From Brevundimonas nasdae (GTDB taxonomy: Bacteria > Pseudomonadota > Alphaproteobacteria > Caulobacterales > Caulobacteraceae), in the NCBI RefSeq assembly GCF_016654005.1, contig NZ_JAEPWN010000002.1, forward strand, positions 186,001 through 250,000: a DNA stretch of 64,000 nt, given 5' to 3'. A program made the position numbers and the translations under genes. Each line of letters starts with the position of its first letter. The stretch's first letter is position 1. Positions 29,812 through 39,128 of the stretch are shown here, piece by piece. Under the pieces are notes generated by a model. The model did not search any database and was not told where the DNA came from. It saw only the letters and a list, made by a program, of their open reading frames with translations.

Positions 29812-30888
29812 CTACGCCCCCACTACGAACACGCGCCAGGCCGACACGATCACAACCGCGACCAACGACGTCGGCAGGAAGACCTTCCAGCCCAGGCGCA
29901 TCAGCTGGTCATAGCGGTAGCGCGGCACAAAGGCCTTCACCAGCGAGATGCACAGGAACCAGAACACGGTCTTGGTGACGAAGGTCAGCAGATAGATCGT
30001 ATAGGCGATCCAGGCCGGCAGGCCCTCCAGGAAGGATTGCGACAGGAAGCCCGGGTTCCAACCGCCGAAGAACAGCAGGGTGATCATCGCCGACATGAAG
30101 ACGATGTTGACGTACTCGCCCATCATGAACAGCAGATACGGGGTCGAGCTGTATTCCACCTGATAACCGGCGACCAGTTCCGACTCCGCTTCCGGCAGGT
30201 CGAACGGCGGGCGGTTCGTCTCGGCCAGGGCCGAGATGAAGAAGATGATCGACATCGGGAACAGGATGACCACCAGCGGCCAGGTTCCAGCGCCGCCGCC
30301 GAAGGCGAACCAGTTCCAGAAATAGCCGCTCTGGGCTTCCACGATCTTGGACAGGTTCATCGTGCCCGCCAGCAGGATGACGTTGATGATGATCAGGCCC
30401 AGCGAGACTTCATAGGACACCATCTGGGCCGCAGACCGCAGCGAACCCAGGAACGGATACTTCGAGTTCGAAGCCCAGCCGCCCATGATGATGCCGTACA
30501 CGCCCAGCGACGAAACGGCGAAGATGTACAGGATGCCGACGTTCAGATCCGACACCACCCAACCGGGGGCGAACGGAATGACCGCCCAGGCCATGAAGGC
30601 CAGGATGACGGTGATGATCGGGGCGATGATGAATACCGCCTTGTCCGCGCCGGCCGGGATCACGACTTCCTTCAGCACGAACTTGATCATGTCCGCAAAG
30701 GATTGCAGCAGGCCGAAAGGACCGACGACGTTCGGGCCTTTGCGCATCTGCACCGAGGCCCAGACCTTGCGGTCGGCCAGCAGCAGGAAGGCGACGCCAA
30801 CCAGAACGCCGACGGTGATCAGAAGGATCTGGCCGACGGTGATCAGCGTCCAGCCGACGGGCGTGGCCCAGAAAGAAACGGGGTCCAT
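29812..30888 (-). CDS. nuoH: NADH-quinone oxidoreductase subunit H
   Basis: Membrane subunit that forms much of the quinone-binding channel with NuoB and Nuo[21 protein letters not shown] and [20 protein letters not shown] are diagnostic, and the sequence ends in a C-terminal helix with [13 protein letters not shown]. Length 358, about eight helices. It lies three bases after nuoG. Confidence 0.97.
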   Translation of the reverse strand: MDPVSFWATPVGWTLITVGQILLITVGVLVGVAFLLLADRKVWASVQMRKGPNVVGPFGLLQSFADMIKFVLKEVVIPAGADKAVFIIAPIITVILAFMAWAVIPFAPGWVVSDLNVGILYIFAVSSLGVYGIIMGGWASNSKYPFLGSLRSAAQMVSYEVSLGLIIINVILLAGTMNLSKIVEAQSGYFWNWFAFGGGAGTWPLVVILFPMSIIFFISALAETNRPPFDLPEAESELVAGYQVEYSSTPYLLFMMGEYVNIVFMSAMITLLFFGGWNPGFLSQSFLEGLPAWIAYTIYLLTFVTKTVFWFLCISLVKAFVPRYRYDQLMRLGWKVFLPTSLVAVVIVSAWRVFVVGA

Positions 30889-30891
30889 GGT

Positions 30892-32937
30892 TTACTCCGC
30901 TGCCATCGCGACCGGGGCGATCCGCAGGGCGGACAGTTCGGCCATCGTCGCGCTGGCGCGCGCAATCGGGTTGGAAAGATAGGGGTCGGTGACGACCGAG
31001 GTGAAGACGGTGTCGCCCAGGTCGCCCTTGGCGCCCAGCGAGGCCACGTCGAACGAAACCGGCGCGGGCAGATAGTCGATCCGGCCGAAGGTCGGATGGT
31101 CGCCCATCAGCTTCGCGCGCAGCTGCTCCAGCGTGTCGTAAGGCAGGGTCTGATCTACGCGTGCCGACAGGGCGCGGATGATGGCCCAGTCTTCCTTGGC
31201 TTCGCCCTTCGGGAAGACGACGCGTTCGGCCAGTTGCACCCGGCCTTCGGTATTGACGTAGATGCCCGACTTCTCGGTGTAGGCGGCGCCCGGCAGGATG
31301 ACGTCGGCGCCGTGCGCGCCGCGGTCGCCGTGGCTGCCCAGATAGACGCGGAAGGCGTTCGAGCCGGTCGGATCGACCTCGTCGGCGCCCAGCAGGAACA
31401 GCACGTCCAGCGCGCCCGGCTTCAGCATTTCGGCAACCGTCAGGCCGCCTTCAGCAGGCACGAAGCCCATGTCCAGACCGGCGACGCGTGCGGCGGCGTG
31501 GTGCAGGACGTTGAAGCCGTTCCAGCTGTCGGTGACGACGCCGGTCTTCTTGGCCAGTGCGCCCAGAGCGTTCAGGACAGCGGCGCCGCCCTCCCCGGCC
31601 AGCGCGCCGGAGCCCACGATGATCGCGGGACGCTCGGCCTTGTTCAGCAGGTCCGTCGCCGCCTTGGGCAGCTTGGCCAGGGTCTTCGAACCGGCGCCCA
31701 GATAGGCGTAGTCGAACGTCAGGTCGGCCTGTTCGCCGATCACGGCGATCTCGACCCCGCCCTTGATCCAGCTCTTGCGCAGGCGGGCGTTCAGCAGCGG
31801 CGCCTCGACGCGCGGGTTCACACCCACGATCAGCACAGCGTCGGCCTTTTCAATGCCTTCCAGGCCGGTGTTGAACAGCCAGCCTTCACGCGGGCCATAA
31901 CCCAGGACGGCGCCGTCCTGGCGGCTGTCGGTGTTCTTCGATCCCAGGGCGCGGAACAGGTCCAGCGTCGCCTTCATCGACTCGGCGTCCTGCAGGTCGC
32001 CTGCGATGACGCCGATGCGGTCAGCCGATGCGGCCTTCAGCTTGGCGGCGACAGCGTCCAGCGCCTCGTTCCAGGTCGCGGCGCGCAGCTTGCCGTTCTC
32101 GCGGATCCACGGGCGGTCCAGACGGCGCGCGGTCAGGCCGTCGACGACATAGCGGCTCTTGTCCGACAGCCACTCTTCGTTGATGCCCTCGTTCACGCGC
32201 GGCAGCACGCGCATGACTTCCGAGCCGCGGTAATCGGCGCGGATGTTCGAACCCAGGGCGTCCATGACGTCGATGGTCTCGGTCTTCTTCAGTTCCCACG
32301 GACGATAGTGGTACTGCCACGGGCGGTGCGTCAGGGCGCCGACCGGGCACAGGTCGTTGACGTTGCCCGACAGTTCCGAGGCGACCGACTTCTCCAGATA
32401 GGTCGTGATTTCAGCGTCTTCGCCGCGCGAGATCATGCCGATGTCCGGCACGCCGGCGACTTCGGTGATGAAGCGGACGCAACGCGTGCACTGGATGCAG
32501 CGCGTCATGAAGGTCTTGATCGTCGGCCCCATGTGCTTTTCTTCGACCGCGCGCTTGTTCTCGGCATAGCGGGAACCGTCGCGGCCATAGCCCATGGACT
32601 GGTCCTGCAGGTCGCATTCGCCGCCCTGGTCGCAGATCGGGCAATCCAGCGGGTGGTTGATGAGCAGGAACTCCATCACCCCTTCGCGGGCCTTCTTCAC
32701 CATAGGCGTATCGGTGAAGATCTCCTGGCCGTCGGCGGCCGGAAGCGCGCACGAAGCCTGGGGCTTCGGCGGTCCAGGCTTCACCTCGACCAGGCACATC
32801 CGGCAGTTGCCGGCGATGGACAGGCGTTCGTGGTAGCAGAAGCGCGGGATTTCCTGTCCAGCACGTTCGGCGACCTGGAGCACGGTCATGCCGGGCTCAA
32901 ACTCGGTTTCGACGCCGTTGACCTTGGCGACTGGCAT
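30892..32937 (-). CDS. nuoG: NADH-quinone oxidoreductase subunit G
   Basis: Large peripheral subunit carrying three to four Fe-S clusters on a molybdopterin-oxidoreductase-like scaffold with no cofactor. The N-terminal [2Fe-2S] region (FCYHERLSIAGNCRMCLVEV), the HPLDCPICDQGGECDLQDQ block and FMTRCIQCTRCVRF are intact. Length 681, the compact alphaproteobacterial type. A lipoprotein gene separates it from nuoF. Confidence 0.97.
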   Translation of the reverse strand: MPVAKVNGVETEFEPGMTVLQVAERAGQEIPRFCYHERLSIAGNCRMCLVEVKPGPPKPQASCALPAADGQEIFTDTPMVKKAREGVMEFLLINHPLDCPICDQGGECDLQDQSMGYGRDGSRYAENKRAVEEKHMGPTIKTFMTRCIQCTRCVRFITEVAGVPDIGMISRGEDAEITTYLEKSVASELSGNVNDLCPVGALTHRPWQYHYRPWELKKTETIDVMDALGSNIRADYRGSEVMRVLPRVNEGINEEWLSDKSRYVVDGLTARRLDRPWIRENGKLRAATWNEALDAVAAKLKAASADRIGVIAGDLQDAESMKATLDLFRALGSKNTDSRQDGAVLGYGPREGWLFNTGLEGIEKADAVLIVGVNPRVEAPLLNARLRKSWIKGGVEIAVIGEQADLTFDYAYLGAGSKTLAKLPKAATDLLNKAERPAIIVGSGALAGEGGAAVLNALGALAKKTGVVTDSWNGFNVLHHAAARVAGLDMGFVPAEGGLTVAEMLKPGALDVLFLLGADEVDPTGSNAFRVYLGSHGDRGAHGADVILPGAAYTEKSGIYVNTEGRVQLAERVVFPKGEAKEDWAIIRALSARVDQTLPYDTLEQLRAKLMGDHPTFGRIDYLPAPVSFDVASLGAKGDLGDTVFTSVVTDPYLSNPIARASATMAELSALRIAPVAMAAE

Positions 32938-33422
32938 CAGCGGGCCTCTTCTTCAGCGGGAACGGCCAGATCGGCCTGTTCCGTCGTCCCATCAGGGAGC
33001 GTCTGTGTGATGGTGATCGCCGCGCCCTTGATGACGTAGCGGATCACCGGATCGCCCGGCTGGTTCATCCAGCGGACGAGCGTTTCATCTGGCAGGTCGA
33101 GCGGCTTCCACTCAACCAGATCATTCTGCACGCGGCAGTCGGCGCGCATCCGACCGCCGTCGACCGGGGCGCGCCACGAAGCGTGGACCACGCCGCCCTC
33201 GACGCCATCGACGTCGATCGCCAGCGGCTGCTGTCCGTGGACGGCGGCCAGTCCGGCGCGGCAGACGCGACGCAAATCAGCCTCCGTCAGCACGGTCGGC
33301 GCGACGGCGTCTGGCGCCTTCACCTCGACCGGCGCCGTTTCCGCCGGCTTCGGCGCAGCCGCGCGCTCACCGCAGGCGGCGAGAGCGAGGGCTCCGATGA
33401 CGATGGCGGGCGAAAGACGCAT
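32937..33422 (-). CDS. Lipoprotein of unknown function between nuoF and nuoG
   Basis: A 161-residue protein with lipobox ALAAC (Cys17), a Pro/Ala-rich linker and a compact domain containing two cysteines (RRVCRAG and ADCRVQN) that could pair in the periplasm. Strand-like sequence follows, such as RYVIKGAAITITQTLPDG. I recognise no family. The start at 33422 sits two bases after the nuoF stop, and the stop overlaps the nuoG start by one base, so expression is locked to complex I. In-frame codons further upstream lie inside nuoF and lack a signal sequence. Confidence 0.75.
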   Translation of the reverse strand: MRLSPAIVIGALALAACGERAAAPKPAETAPVEVKAPDAVAPTVLTEADLRRVCRAGLAAVHGQQPLAIDVDGVEGGVVHASWRAPVDGGRMRADCRVQNDLVEWKPLDLPDETLVRWMNQPGDPVIRYVIKGAAITITQTLPDGTTEQADLAVPAEEEAR

Positions 33423-33424
33423 GA

Positions 33425-34738
33425 CTACTCCGCAGCGATGGCGTGGCCGGCGAAGTTCGCACGGCGGCTGCGGTAGTTGGCGATGCGCTCTTCGATCTCG
33501 TGACGGAAGTGACGGATCAGGCCCTGCACAGGCCATGCGGCGGCGTCGCCCAGAGCGCAGATCGTGTGACCTTCAACCTGACCGGCGACATCCAGCAGCA
33601 GGTCGATTTCCGACGGATCGGCTTCGCCCACGGCCATGCGCTCCAGAACCCGCCACATCCAGCCGGTGCCTTCACGGCACGGCGTGCACTGGCCGCAGCT
33701 CTCATGCTTGAAGAAGTAGCTGATGCGGGCGATCGCCTTAACGATGTCGGTGGACTGGTCCATCACCGTCACGCCGGCCGTCCCCAGGGACGAACGCATT
33801 TCACGCATGGAGTCGAAGTCCATCAGGACCGTCTCGGCCTGTTCGCGCGTGATGACCGGGCAGGACGCGCCGCCGGGAATGATGGCCTTCAGATTGCTCC
33901 AGCCGCCGCGAACGCCGCCGCCGTGATCTTCGATCAGTTGGCGCAGCGGAATCGACATGGCTTCTTCGACGACGCACGGCGTGTTCACGTGCCCCGACAG
34001 GGACATCAGCTTGGTGCCGGTGTTGTTCGGACGACCGAAGCTGGCGAACCAGTCCGCGCCGCGGCGCAGGATGGTGCCGACAACCGCGATCGACTCGACG
34101 TTGTTCACCGTAGTCGGGCAGCCATAGAGGCCCGCACCCGCCGGGAACGGCGGCTTCAGGCGCGGTTGGCCCTTCTTGCCTTCCAGCGATTCCAGCAGCG
34201 CCGTCTCTTCACCGCAGATGTAGGCCCCTGCCCCGTGGTGGATATAGACGTCGAAGTCCCAGCCGTGGACGTTGTCCTTGCCGATCAGCTTGGCCTCATA
34301 GGCCTGCTTGACGGCGGCTTCCATCCGCTCGCGCTCCAGCACGTACTCGCCGCGCAGATAGATGTAGCAGGCGTGGGCCTGCATCGCGAAGCTGGCGATC
34401 AGCGCGCCTTCGATCAGCAGGTGCGGATCATGACGCATGATCTCGCGGTCCTTGCAGGTCGCGGGCTCTGACTCATCGGCGTTGATGACCAGGTAGTGAG
34501 GGCGATCCTTCACTTCCTTGGGCATGAACGACCACTTCAGGCCGGTCGAGAAACCGGCGCCGCCACGGCCGCGCAGGCCCGAGGCCTTGACGTTGTTGAT
34601 GATCCAGTCGCGGCCAAGGTCCAGCATGTCCTTGGTGGCGTTCCACGCGCCGCGCTGCTTCGCCCCCTCAACGCCCCAATCATGGAAACCATACAGGTTG
34701 GTGAAGATGCGATCTTTGTCTTCGAGGATTCCGACCAT
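33425..34738 (-). CDS. nuoF: NADH-quinone oxidoreductase subunit F
   Basis: Holds the FMN and the NADH-binding site with one [4Fe-4S] cluster. [52 protein letters not shown] and [16 protein letters not shown] are all present. The start [12 protein letters not shown] at 34738 fits homologues; a longer frame upstream would run into the neighbouring gene. Length 437. Confidence 0.97.
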   Translation of the reverse strand: MVGILEDKDRIFTNLYGFHDWGVEGAKQRGAWNATKDMLDLGRDWIINNVKASGLRGRGGAGFSTGLKWSFMPKEVKDRPHYLVINADESEPATCKDREIMRHDPHLLIEGALIASFAMQAHACYIYLRGEYVLERERMEAAVKQAYEAKLIGKDNVHGWDFDVYIHHGAGAYICGEETALLESLEGKKGQPRLKPPFPAGAGLYGCPTTVNNVESIAVVGTILRRGADWFASFGRPNNTGTKLMSLSGHVNTPCVVEEAMSIPLRQLIEDHGGGVRGGWSNLKAIIPGGASCPVITREQAETVLMDFDSMREMRSSLGTAGVTVMDQSTDIVKAIARISYFFKHESCGQCTPCREGTGWMWRVLERMAVGEADPSEIDLLLDVAGQVEGHTICALGDAAAWPVQGLIRHFRHEIEERIANYRSRRANFAGHAIAAE

Positions 34739-34743
34739 AGTCC

Positions 34744-35013
34744 TCAGAGTCCTTCCACCAGACGACGTCTGTGATGACGGGTGCGCATGAACACGGCGGC
34801 GATAACCAACGCCCAGCCTGCGGCCAGCATTCCGTATGAAACAGTGATGCCCCACTCGCCGATGCCGAACATCTCCTTGCGAGACGCCAGGATCAGCAGA
34901 GCGGCGGCGACGACCAGACCCAGGCCGCCAAGGCGTAGCGGGCGACCAACGCCACGCAGCTCCTTGCGGTAGGCCGCGCGGCCTTCCTCGGTTGAGAGAT
35001 CAGGACGAGCCAT
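34744..35013 (-). CDS. Small membrane protein between nuoE and nuoF
   Basis: An 89-residue protein with a basic/acidic N-terminus ([20 protein letters not shown]) and two membrane helices (about residues 27-44 and 56-76), ending in an Arg/His-rich tail (RTRHHRRR). I recognise no named family. It overlaps the nuoE stop by one base and precedes nuoF by five, so it is co-translated with complex I. Confidence 0.75.
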   Translation of the reverse strand: MARPDLSTEEGRAAYRKELRGVGRPLRLGGLGLVVAAALLILASRKEMFGIGEWGITVSYGMLAAGWALVIAAVFMRTRHHRRRLVEGL

Positions 35014-35690
35014 CAGGCAGGCGCCTTCTCGACCGGCGCCGGGTCGCTGTTCGGCAGCTTCTTGATCGGCTTGGCGGCCGAGCCGTCGTACAGCTTCGGA
35101 TCAAGCAGGGTCTTGGCCCCGCCCGTCGGCGCCGACGTATGGCGCCCTGCGTACGAACCCGGCTTCGGCGACTTGCCGGCGGCGAAGTCGTCGATGATCT
35201 GGGCCATCGTCTCAGGCGTCAGGTCTTCATAATAATAGTCGTTGATCTGGGCCATCGGCGCGTTCGAGCAGGCGCCCAGGCATTCGACTTCCTGCCAGGT
35301 GAAGCGACCGTCAGCGGACAGATGATCCTTGGGACCGATCTTCTCCTTGCAGACCTTCATAAGTTCATTGGCGCCGCGCAGCATGCACGGCGTGGTGCCG
35401 CACACCTGGATCAGCGCGGTCTTGCCGACCGGCTCCAGCATGAACATGGTGTAGAAGGTCGCGACCTCCAGCACCCGGATGAAAGCCATGTCCAGCAGCT
35501 CGGCGATGGCGCGGATGGCGGGTTCCGAGACCCAGCCCTCCTGCTTCTGAACCAGCCACAGGATCGGGATCACCGCCGACTGACGGCGCGATTCCGGGTA
35601 TTTCTTGATCCACCACTCGGCCTTTTCCATCGTCGCCTTCGAGAAGGCGAATGAGGCAGGCTGTTCCTTGGCGAGACGACGAACGGACAT
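35013..35690 (-). CDS. nuoE: NADH-quinone oxidoreductase subunit E
   Basis: Thioredoxin-fold subunit with one [2Fe-2S] cluster (N1a). Ligand cysteines lie in VCGTTPCMLRGA and ECLGACSNAPMAQIN. The first helical domain (KYPESRRQSAVIPILWLVQ) is typical. At 225 residues it carries a C-terminal Pro/Lys-rich extension of about 50 residues (SAPTGGAKTLLDPKLYDGSA and beyond) seen in alphaproteobacterial members. Confidence 0.96.
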   Translation of the reverse strand: MSVRRLAKEQPASFAFSKATMEKAEWWIKKYPESRRQSAVIPILWLVQKQEGWVSEPAIRAIAELLDMAFIRVLEVATFYTMFMLEPVGKTALIQVCGTTPCMLRGANELMKVCKEKIGPKDHLSADGRFTWQEVECLGACSNAPMAQINDYYYEDLTPETMAQIIDDFAAGKSPKPGSYAGRHTSAPTGGAKTLLDPKLYDGSAAKPIKKLPNSDPAPVEKAPA

Positions 35691-35693
35691 CCG

Positions 35694-36029
35694 CTAGGCC
35701 TTCACAAAATCAACGCGGGCGATCTTGTCGCCAGCGAACGAATAGATTGCGGCGACCTCGAAAGGCGTCGCATCGGGCGACCGGAACACACGCTCGTGGT
35801 CGATCACAGTGTTTCCGACGACGATCCGCGACAGCAGTTCCGCACGGTTTTGCGGGAACTGCGCGAACAGGCCTTCGTGACGCTCACGATAGGCGTCCAG
35901 CCCCTTCAGGTTCGGCTCGCCGTTCAGATCGGAAATGGTGATGCCGTCGTCGAAGAAGGTGACGAAGGTCGCCAGATCCTGGGCGTTGTAGGCGTCGAGC
36001 TGGCCCTGCACCACGGCTTCGCGGCTCAT
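35694..36029 (-). CDS. SnoaL/NTF2-like protein between nuoD and nuoE
   Basis: A 111-residue single-domain protein with the SnoaL-like pattern: helix [21 protein letters not shown], then [25 protein letters not shown] (in part) and closing strands [20 protein letters not shown]. This fold binds small ligands or acts as an isomerase in other proteins; no catalytic set is evident. It overlaps the nuoD stop by four bases and lies three before nuoE, so it is translated within the complex I operon. Its role there is unknown. Confidence 0.8.
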   Translation of the reverse strand: MSREAVVQGQLDAYNAQDLATFVTFFDDGITISDLNGEPNLKGLDAYRERHEGLFAQFPQNRAELLSRIVVGNTVIDHERVFRSPDATPFEVAAIYSFAGDKIARVDFVKA

Positions 36030-37294
36030 CGGTCGACCTCGCCGAACACGATGTCGAGCGAACCCAGGATGGCCGAAACGTCAGCCAGCTGGTGACCGCG
36101 GTTGATCGGGTCCATCTGCGCCAGGTGACGGAAGCCCGGCGCCGAGATCTTTACCCGGTACGGCTTGTTGGTGCCGTCCGAGACCAGATAGATGCCGAAC
36201 TCGCCCTTGGGCGCTTCAACCGAGGCGTAAACCTCGCCTTCCGGCGTCTTGAAGCCTTCGGTGTAGAGCTTGAAGTGGTGGATCAGGGATTCCATCGACC
36301 GCTTCATCTCACCGCGGCGCGGCGGAACGATCTTGTTGTCCTCGATCATGACCGGCTCGCCGGGGCAGTTGCGCAGCTTGTGGATGCACTGCTCCATGAT
36401 CCGCACGGACTGCTTCATCTCTTCGACGCGGACCAGATAGCGGTCCCAGCAGTCGCCGTTCTTGCCGACGGCGATGTCGAAATCGAGCTCGGCATAGCAT
36501 TCGTACGGCTGCGACTTGCGCAGATCCCAGGCGATGTCGGAGCCGCGCAGCATCACGCCGGTGAAGCCCCAGGCCAGGGCATCCTCCTTGGACACAATGC
36601 CGATGTCGACGTTGCGCTGCTTGAAGATGCGGTTCTCGGTGACCAGGCTTTCAATGTCGGCCAGGGCCTTAGGAAACTCGTGGCACCAGCGGCCGATGTC
36701 GTCGACCAGATCCATCGGCAGGTCCTGGTGGACGCCACCCGGACGGAAATAGTTGGCGTGCAGGCGGGCGCCGCAGGCGCGCTCGTAAAACACCATCAGC
36801 TTTTCGCGCTCTTCGTGACCCCACAGCGGCGGGGTCAGGGCGCCGACGTCCATGGCCTGCATGGTCGCGTTCAGCAGGTGGTTCCCGATGCGGCCGATTT
36901 CCGAATACAGCACCCGGATCAGCTGGGCGCGATACGGAACCTCGATGCCGAGCAGCTTTTCGATGGCCAGGCAGAAGGCGTGTTCCTGGTTCATCGGCGC
37001 GACGTAGTCGAGGCGATCCAGATACGGCACGTTCTGCAGATAGGTCCGCGCCTCCATCAGCTTCTCGGTGCCGCGGTGCAGCAGGCCGATATGCGGATCG
37101 ACGCGCTCGACGATTTCACCGTCCAGCTCCAGCACCAGGCGCAGCACGCCGTGCGCAGCCGGGTGCTGCGGGCCGAAATTGATGGTGAACTTGCGGTCTT
37201 CCATCTCGCGGGCGTGGGCCGTGCGGGTGTCGACGACGTCGTCGAACACGTCCGTGCCGCCCAGCGATGCGGGGGTGTGGGCTCCGTCAGCCAT
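36026..37294 (-). CDS. nuoD: NADH-quinone oxidoreductase subunit D
   Basis: The 49-kDa subunit that lines the quinone pocket with Nuo[51 protein letters not shown] and the terminal DIVFGEVDR are diagnostic. Length 422. It overlaps nuoC by one base. Confidence 0.97.
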   Translation of the reverse strand: MADGAHTPASLGGTDVFDDVVDTRTAHAREMEDRKFTINFGPQHPAAHGVLRLVLELDGEIVERVDPHIGLLHRGTEKLMEARTYLQNVPYLDRLDYVAPMNQEHAFCLAIEKLLGIEVPYRAQLIRVLYSEIGRIGNHLLNATMQAMDVGALTPPLWGHEEREKLMVFYERACGARLHANYFRPGGVHQDLPMDLVDDIGRWCHEFPKALADIESLVTENRIFKQRNVDIGIVSKEDALAWGFTGVMLRGSDIAWDLRKSQPYECYAELDFDIAVGKNGDCWDRYLVRVEEMKQSVRIMEQCIHKLRNCPGEPVMIEDNKIVPPRRGEMKRSMESLIHHFKLYTEGFKTPEGEVYASVEAPKGEFGIYLVSDGTNKPYRVKISAPGFRHLAQMDPINRGHQLADVSAILGSLDIVFGEVDR

Positions 37295-37923
37295 CAGACA
37301 TTGCCTCCGGCCTTCTCATCGCCCGGCAGGACCGGAGCGGGGTATTCAGCGCCTTCCCACGGCGACAGGAAGTCGAACGTGCGGAATTCCTGGGTCAGCT
37401 TGACGGGTTCATAGACCACGCGGCGCTGCTCCTCATCATAGCGGACTTCGACGTAACCCGTCATGGGGAAGTCCTTGCGAAGGGGGTGCCCTTCGAAACC
37501 ATAGTCCGTCAGCAGACGGCGCATGTCCGGGTGGCCCGAGAACAGCACGCCGTACATGTCGAAGGTTTCGCGCTCGAACCAGTTGGCGGACGGATAGACT
37601 TCGACCACCGTCGGAACCGGCTGAACCTCATCGGTCGCCACCTTGACGCGCACGCGCGCGTTCCGGGTCAGCGACAGCAGATGATAGACAACCTCAAAAC
37701 GCTCTTCGCGATCCGGATAGTCGACGCCGCACACGTCCAGCAGCTGCTGGAAACCGAACTGGTCCCGCAGCGCCGTCATCACTTCGACGATCCGCTCGCG
37801 CGGGGCGACCAGCGTCAGCTCGCCGAACGCGACCTGGGCCTCAACGCCCAGCGCGCCGACCATCTCCGCGCCCAGCGGGGTCAGAGCGGCCTCATGCTGG
37901 GCCTGAACAACCAAAGAGCTCAT
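37294..37923 (-). CDS. nuoC: NADH-quinone oxidoreductase subunit C
   Basis: The 30-kDa peripheral subunit that packs against Nuo[26 protein letters not shown], [24 protein letters not shown] and [18 protein letters not shown] are characteristic. Separate nuoC and nuoD genes, not the enteric fusion. Length 209. Confidence 0.96.
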   Translation of the reverse strand: MSSLVVQAQHEAALTPLGAEMVGALGVEAQVAFGELTLVAPRERIVEVMTALRDQFGFQQLLDVCGVDYPDREERFEVVYHLLSLTRNARVRVKVATDEVQPVPTVVEVYPSANWFERETFDMYGVLFSGHPDMRRLLTDYGFEGHPLRKDFPMTGYVEVRYDEEQRRVVYEPVKLTQEFRTFDFLSPWEGAEYPAPVLPGDEKAGGNV

Positions 37924-38543
37924 CGGTCGATGGTCCCCGTGCGACGAATCTTCTTCTGCAGCTGCAGCAGGCCGTACAGCAGAGCCTCAGCCGTCGGCGG
38001 GCAGCCTGGCACATAGACATCCACCGGCACCACGCGGTCGCAACCGCGCACGACGCTGTAGCTGTAATGATAATAGCCGCCGCCGTTTGCGCAGCTGCCC
38101 ATCGACACGACATAGCGCGGATCGGGCATCTGATCGTAAACCTTGCGGATAGCGGGGGCCATCTTGTTGGTCAGGGTGCCAGCGACGATCATCAGGTCCG
38201 ACTGACGCGGGCTGGCGCGAGGCGCCATGCCGAAACGCTCGACGTCGAAACGCGGCATCGACATCTGGATCATCTCGACGGCGCAGCAGGCAAGACCAAA
38301 GGTCATCCACATCAGCGAGCCAGTGCGCGCCCAGTTGATCACATCGTCAGCAGCGGCGACCAGATAGCCGCGCTCGCCCAACTCCATGTTCACGGCTTCA
38401 AAGAACTTGTCGTGAACCTTGGGATCATAGCCCTCGACGGTCGAACGCGCGGCCGATCCGGCAGCGACCAGCGGCGCGGCAGAAGCGGTGACCAGCGACG
38501 GCGTGCCCGCCCCCGAAGCCACGGAAGTGGTGACTACTCCCAT
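37920..38543 (-). CDS. nuoB: NADH-quinone oxidoreductase subunit B
   Basis: Carries the terminal [4Fe-4S] cluster N2 that reduces quinone. The tandem cysteines ([10 protein letters not shown]), [17 protein letters not shown] and [15 protein letters not shown] are intact. The start at 38543 ([10 protein letters not shown]) gives a 207-residue protein with a low-complexity Ala/Ser-rich leader before the core; longer in-frame sequence upstream overlaps nuoA in another frame and looks non-coding. It overlaps nuoA by ten bases. Confidence 0.95.
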   Translation of the reverse strand: MGVVTTSVASGAGTPSLVTASAAPLVAAGSAARSTVEGYDPKVHDKFFEAVNMELGERGYLVAAADDVINWARTGSLMWMTFGLACCAVEMIQMSMPRFDVERFGMAPRASPRQSDLMIVAGTLTNKMAPAIRKVYDQMPDPRYVVSMGSCANGGGYYHYSYSVVRGCDRVVPVDVYVPGCPPTAEALLYGLLQLQKKIRRTGTIDR

Positions 38544-38911
38544 TCCAGGGCTCCCTTCTTCCATTCGTAGATGAAGCCGATGGTCAGGACGCCCAGGAAG
38601 GCCATCATCGACCAGAAGGCGAAGACCATTCCAGCGTGCGACAGGTCGAACATCGACACCGCCCATGGGAACAGGAAGGCGACTTCCAGGTCGAAGATGA
38701 TGAACAGGATCGACACCAGATAGAATCGCACGTCGAACTTCATGCGGGCGTCGTCGAATGCGTTGAAGCCGCACTCATAGGCCGACAGCTTTTCACTATC
38801 GGGGCTCTTCGGCGCCAGCAGCAACGGCAGGGCGATGAAGAGGATGCCGATTACCGCTGCGATGGCGGCGAAGATCAGCACGGGCAGATATTCGAGCAAA
38901 AATGCGTTCAT
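38534..38911 (-). CDS. nuoA: NADH-quinone oxidoreductase subunit A
   Basis: Small membrane subunit with three helices beside the quinone channel. [26 protein letters not shown] (in part) and [13 protein letters not shown] are diagnostic. The start [10 protein letters not shown] at 38911 gives 125 residues. It is the first gene of the nuo operon; the 217 bases upstream to the divergent transporter gene hold the promoter region and a short palindrome. Confidence 0.96.
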   Translation of the reverse strand: MNAFLLEYLPVLIFAAIAAVIGILFIALPLLLAPKSPDSEKLSAYECGFNAFDDARMKFDVRFYLVSILFIIFDLEVAFLFPWAVSMFDLSHAGMVFAFWSMMAFLGVLTIGFIYEWKKGALEWE

Positions 38912-38971
38912 GCGAAAGAACCTCGTCCGCCGGGGAGAGGCGGATTCGGCGCTTCTTAGACCCATCGTCGC

Positions 38972-38987
38972 CGGGGTTCAAACCCCG
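38972..38987. promoter_or_regulatory. Palindrome in the nuoA upstream region
   Basis: CGGGGTT-CA-AACCCCG is a perfect 7-bp inverted repeat with a 2-base centre, 61 bases before the nuoA start. It could be an operator or a leader hairpin. It is not a tRNA arm: the loop size and flanks do not fit. Confidence 0.35.
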
Positions 38988-39128
38988 TAACCACTTGCTT
39001 TTCTATTGAGAATGGCTCGCAAATAACAAGCGCAGCCGCAGCGCCATTTGTCGCAGCCGCAATGGTTGCGCCTTCGCCCCTCTCCAAGTCCTACTGAAGG
39101 CCCCGATCTGTAACAGAAAGTCATCTTA

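Noticed and set aside
30037..33039. 1000-codon open frame on the plus strand opposite nuoH-nuoG
   Set aside because: Composition is that of a high-GC antisense shadow (runs of Arg, His, Asp, Gln). It lies wholly opposite secure complex I genes and matches no family.
38972..38987. tRNA T-arm remnant or attachment site
   Set aside because: Loop size is wrong for a T-arm, no acceptor stem or CCA fits, and no integrase or repeat copy is nearby.
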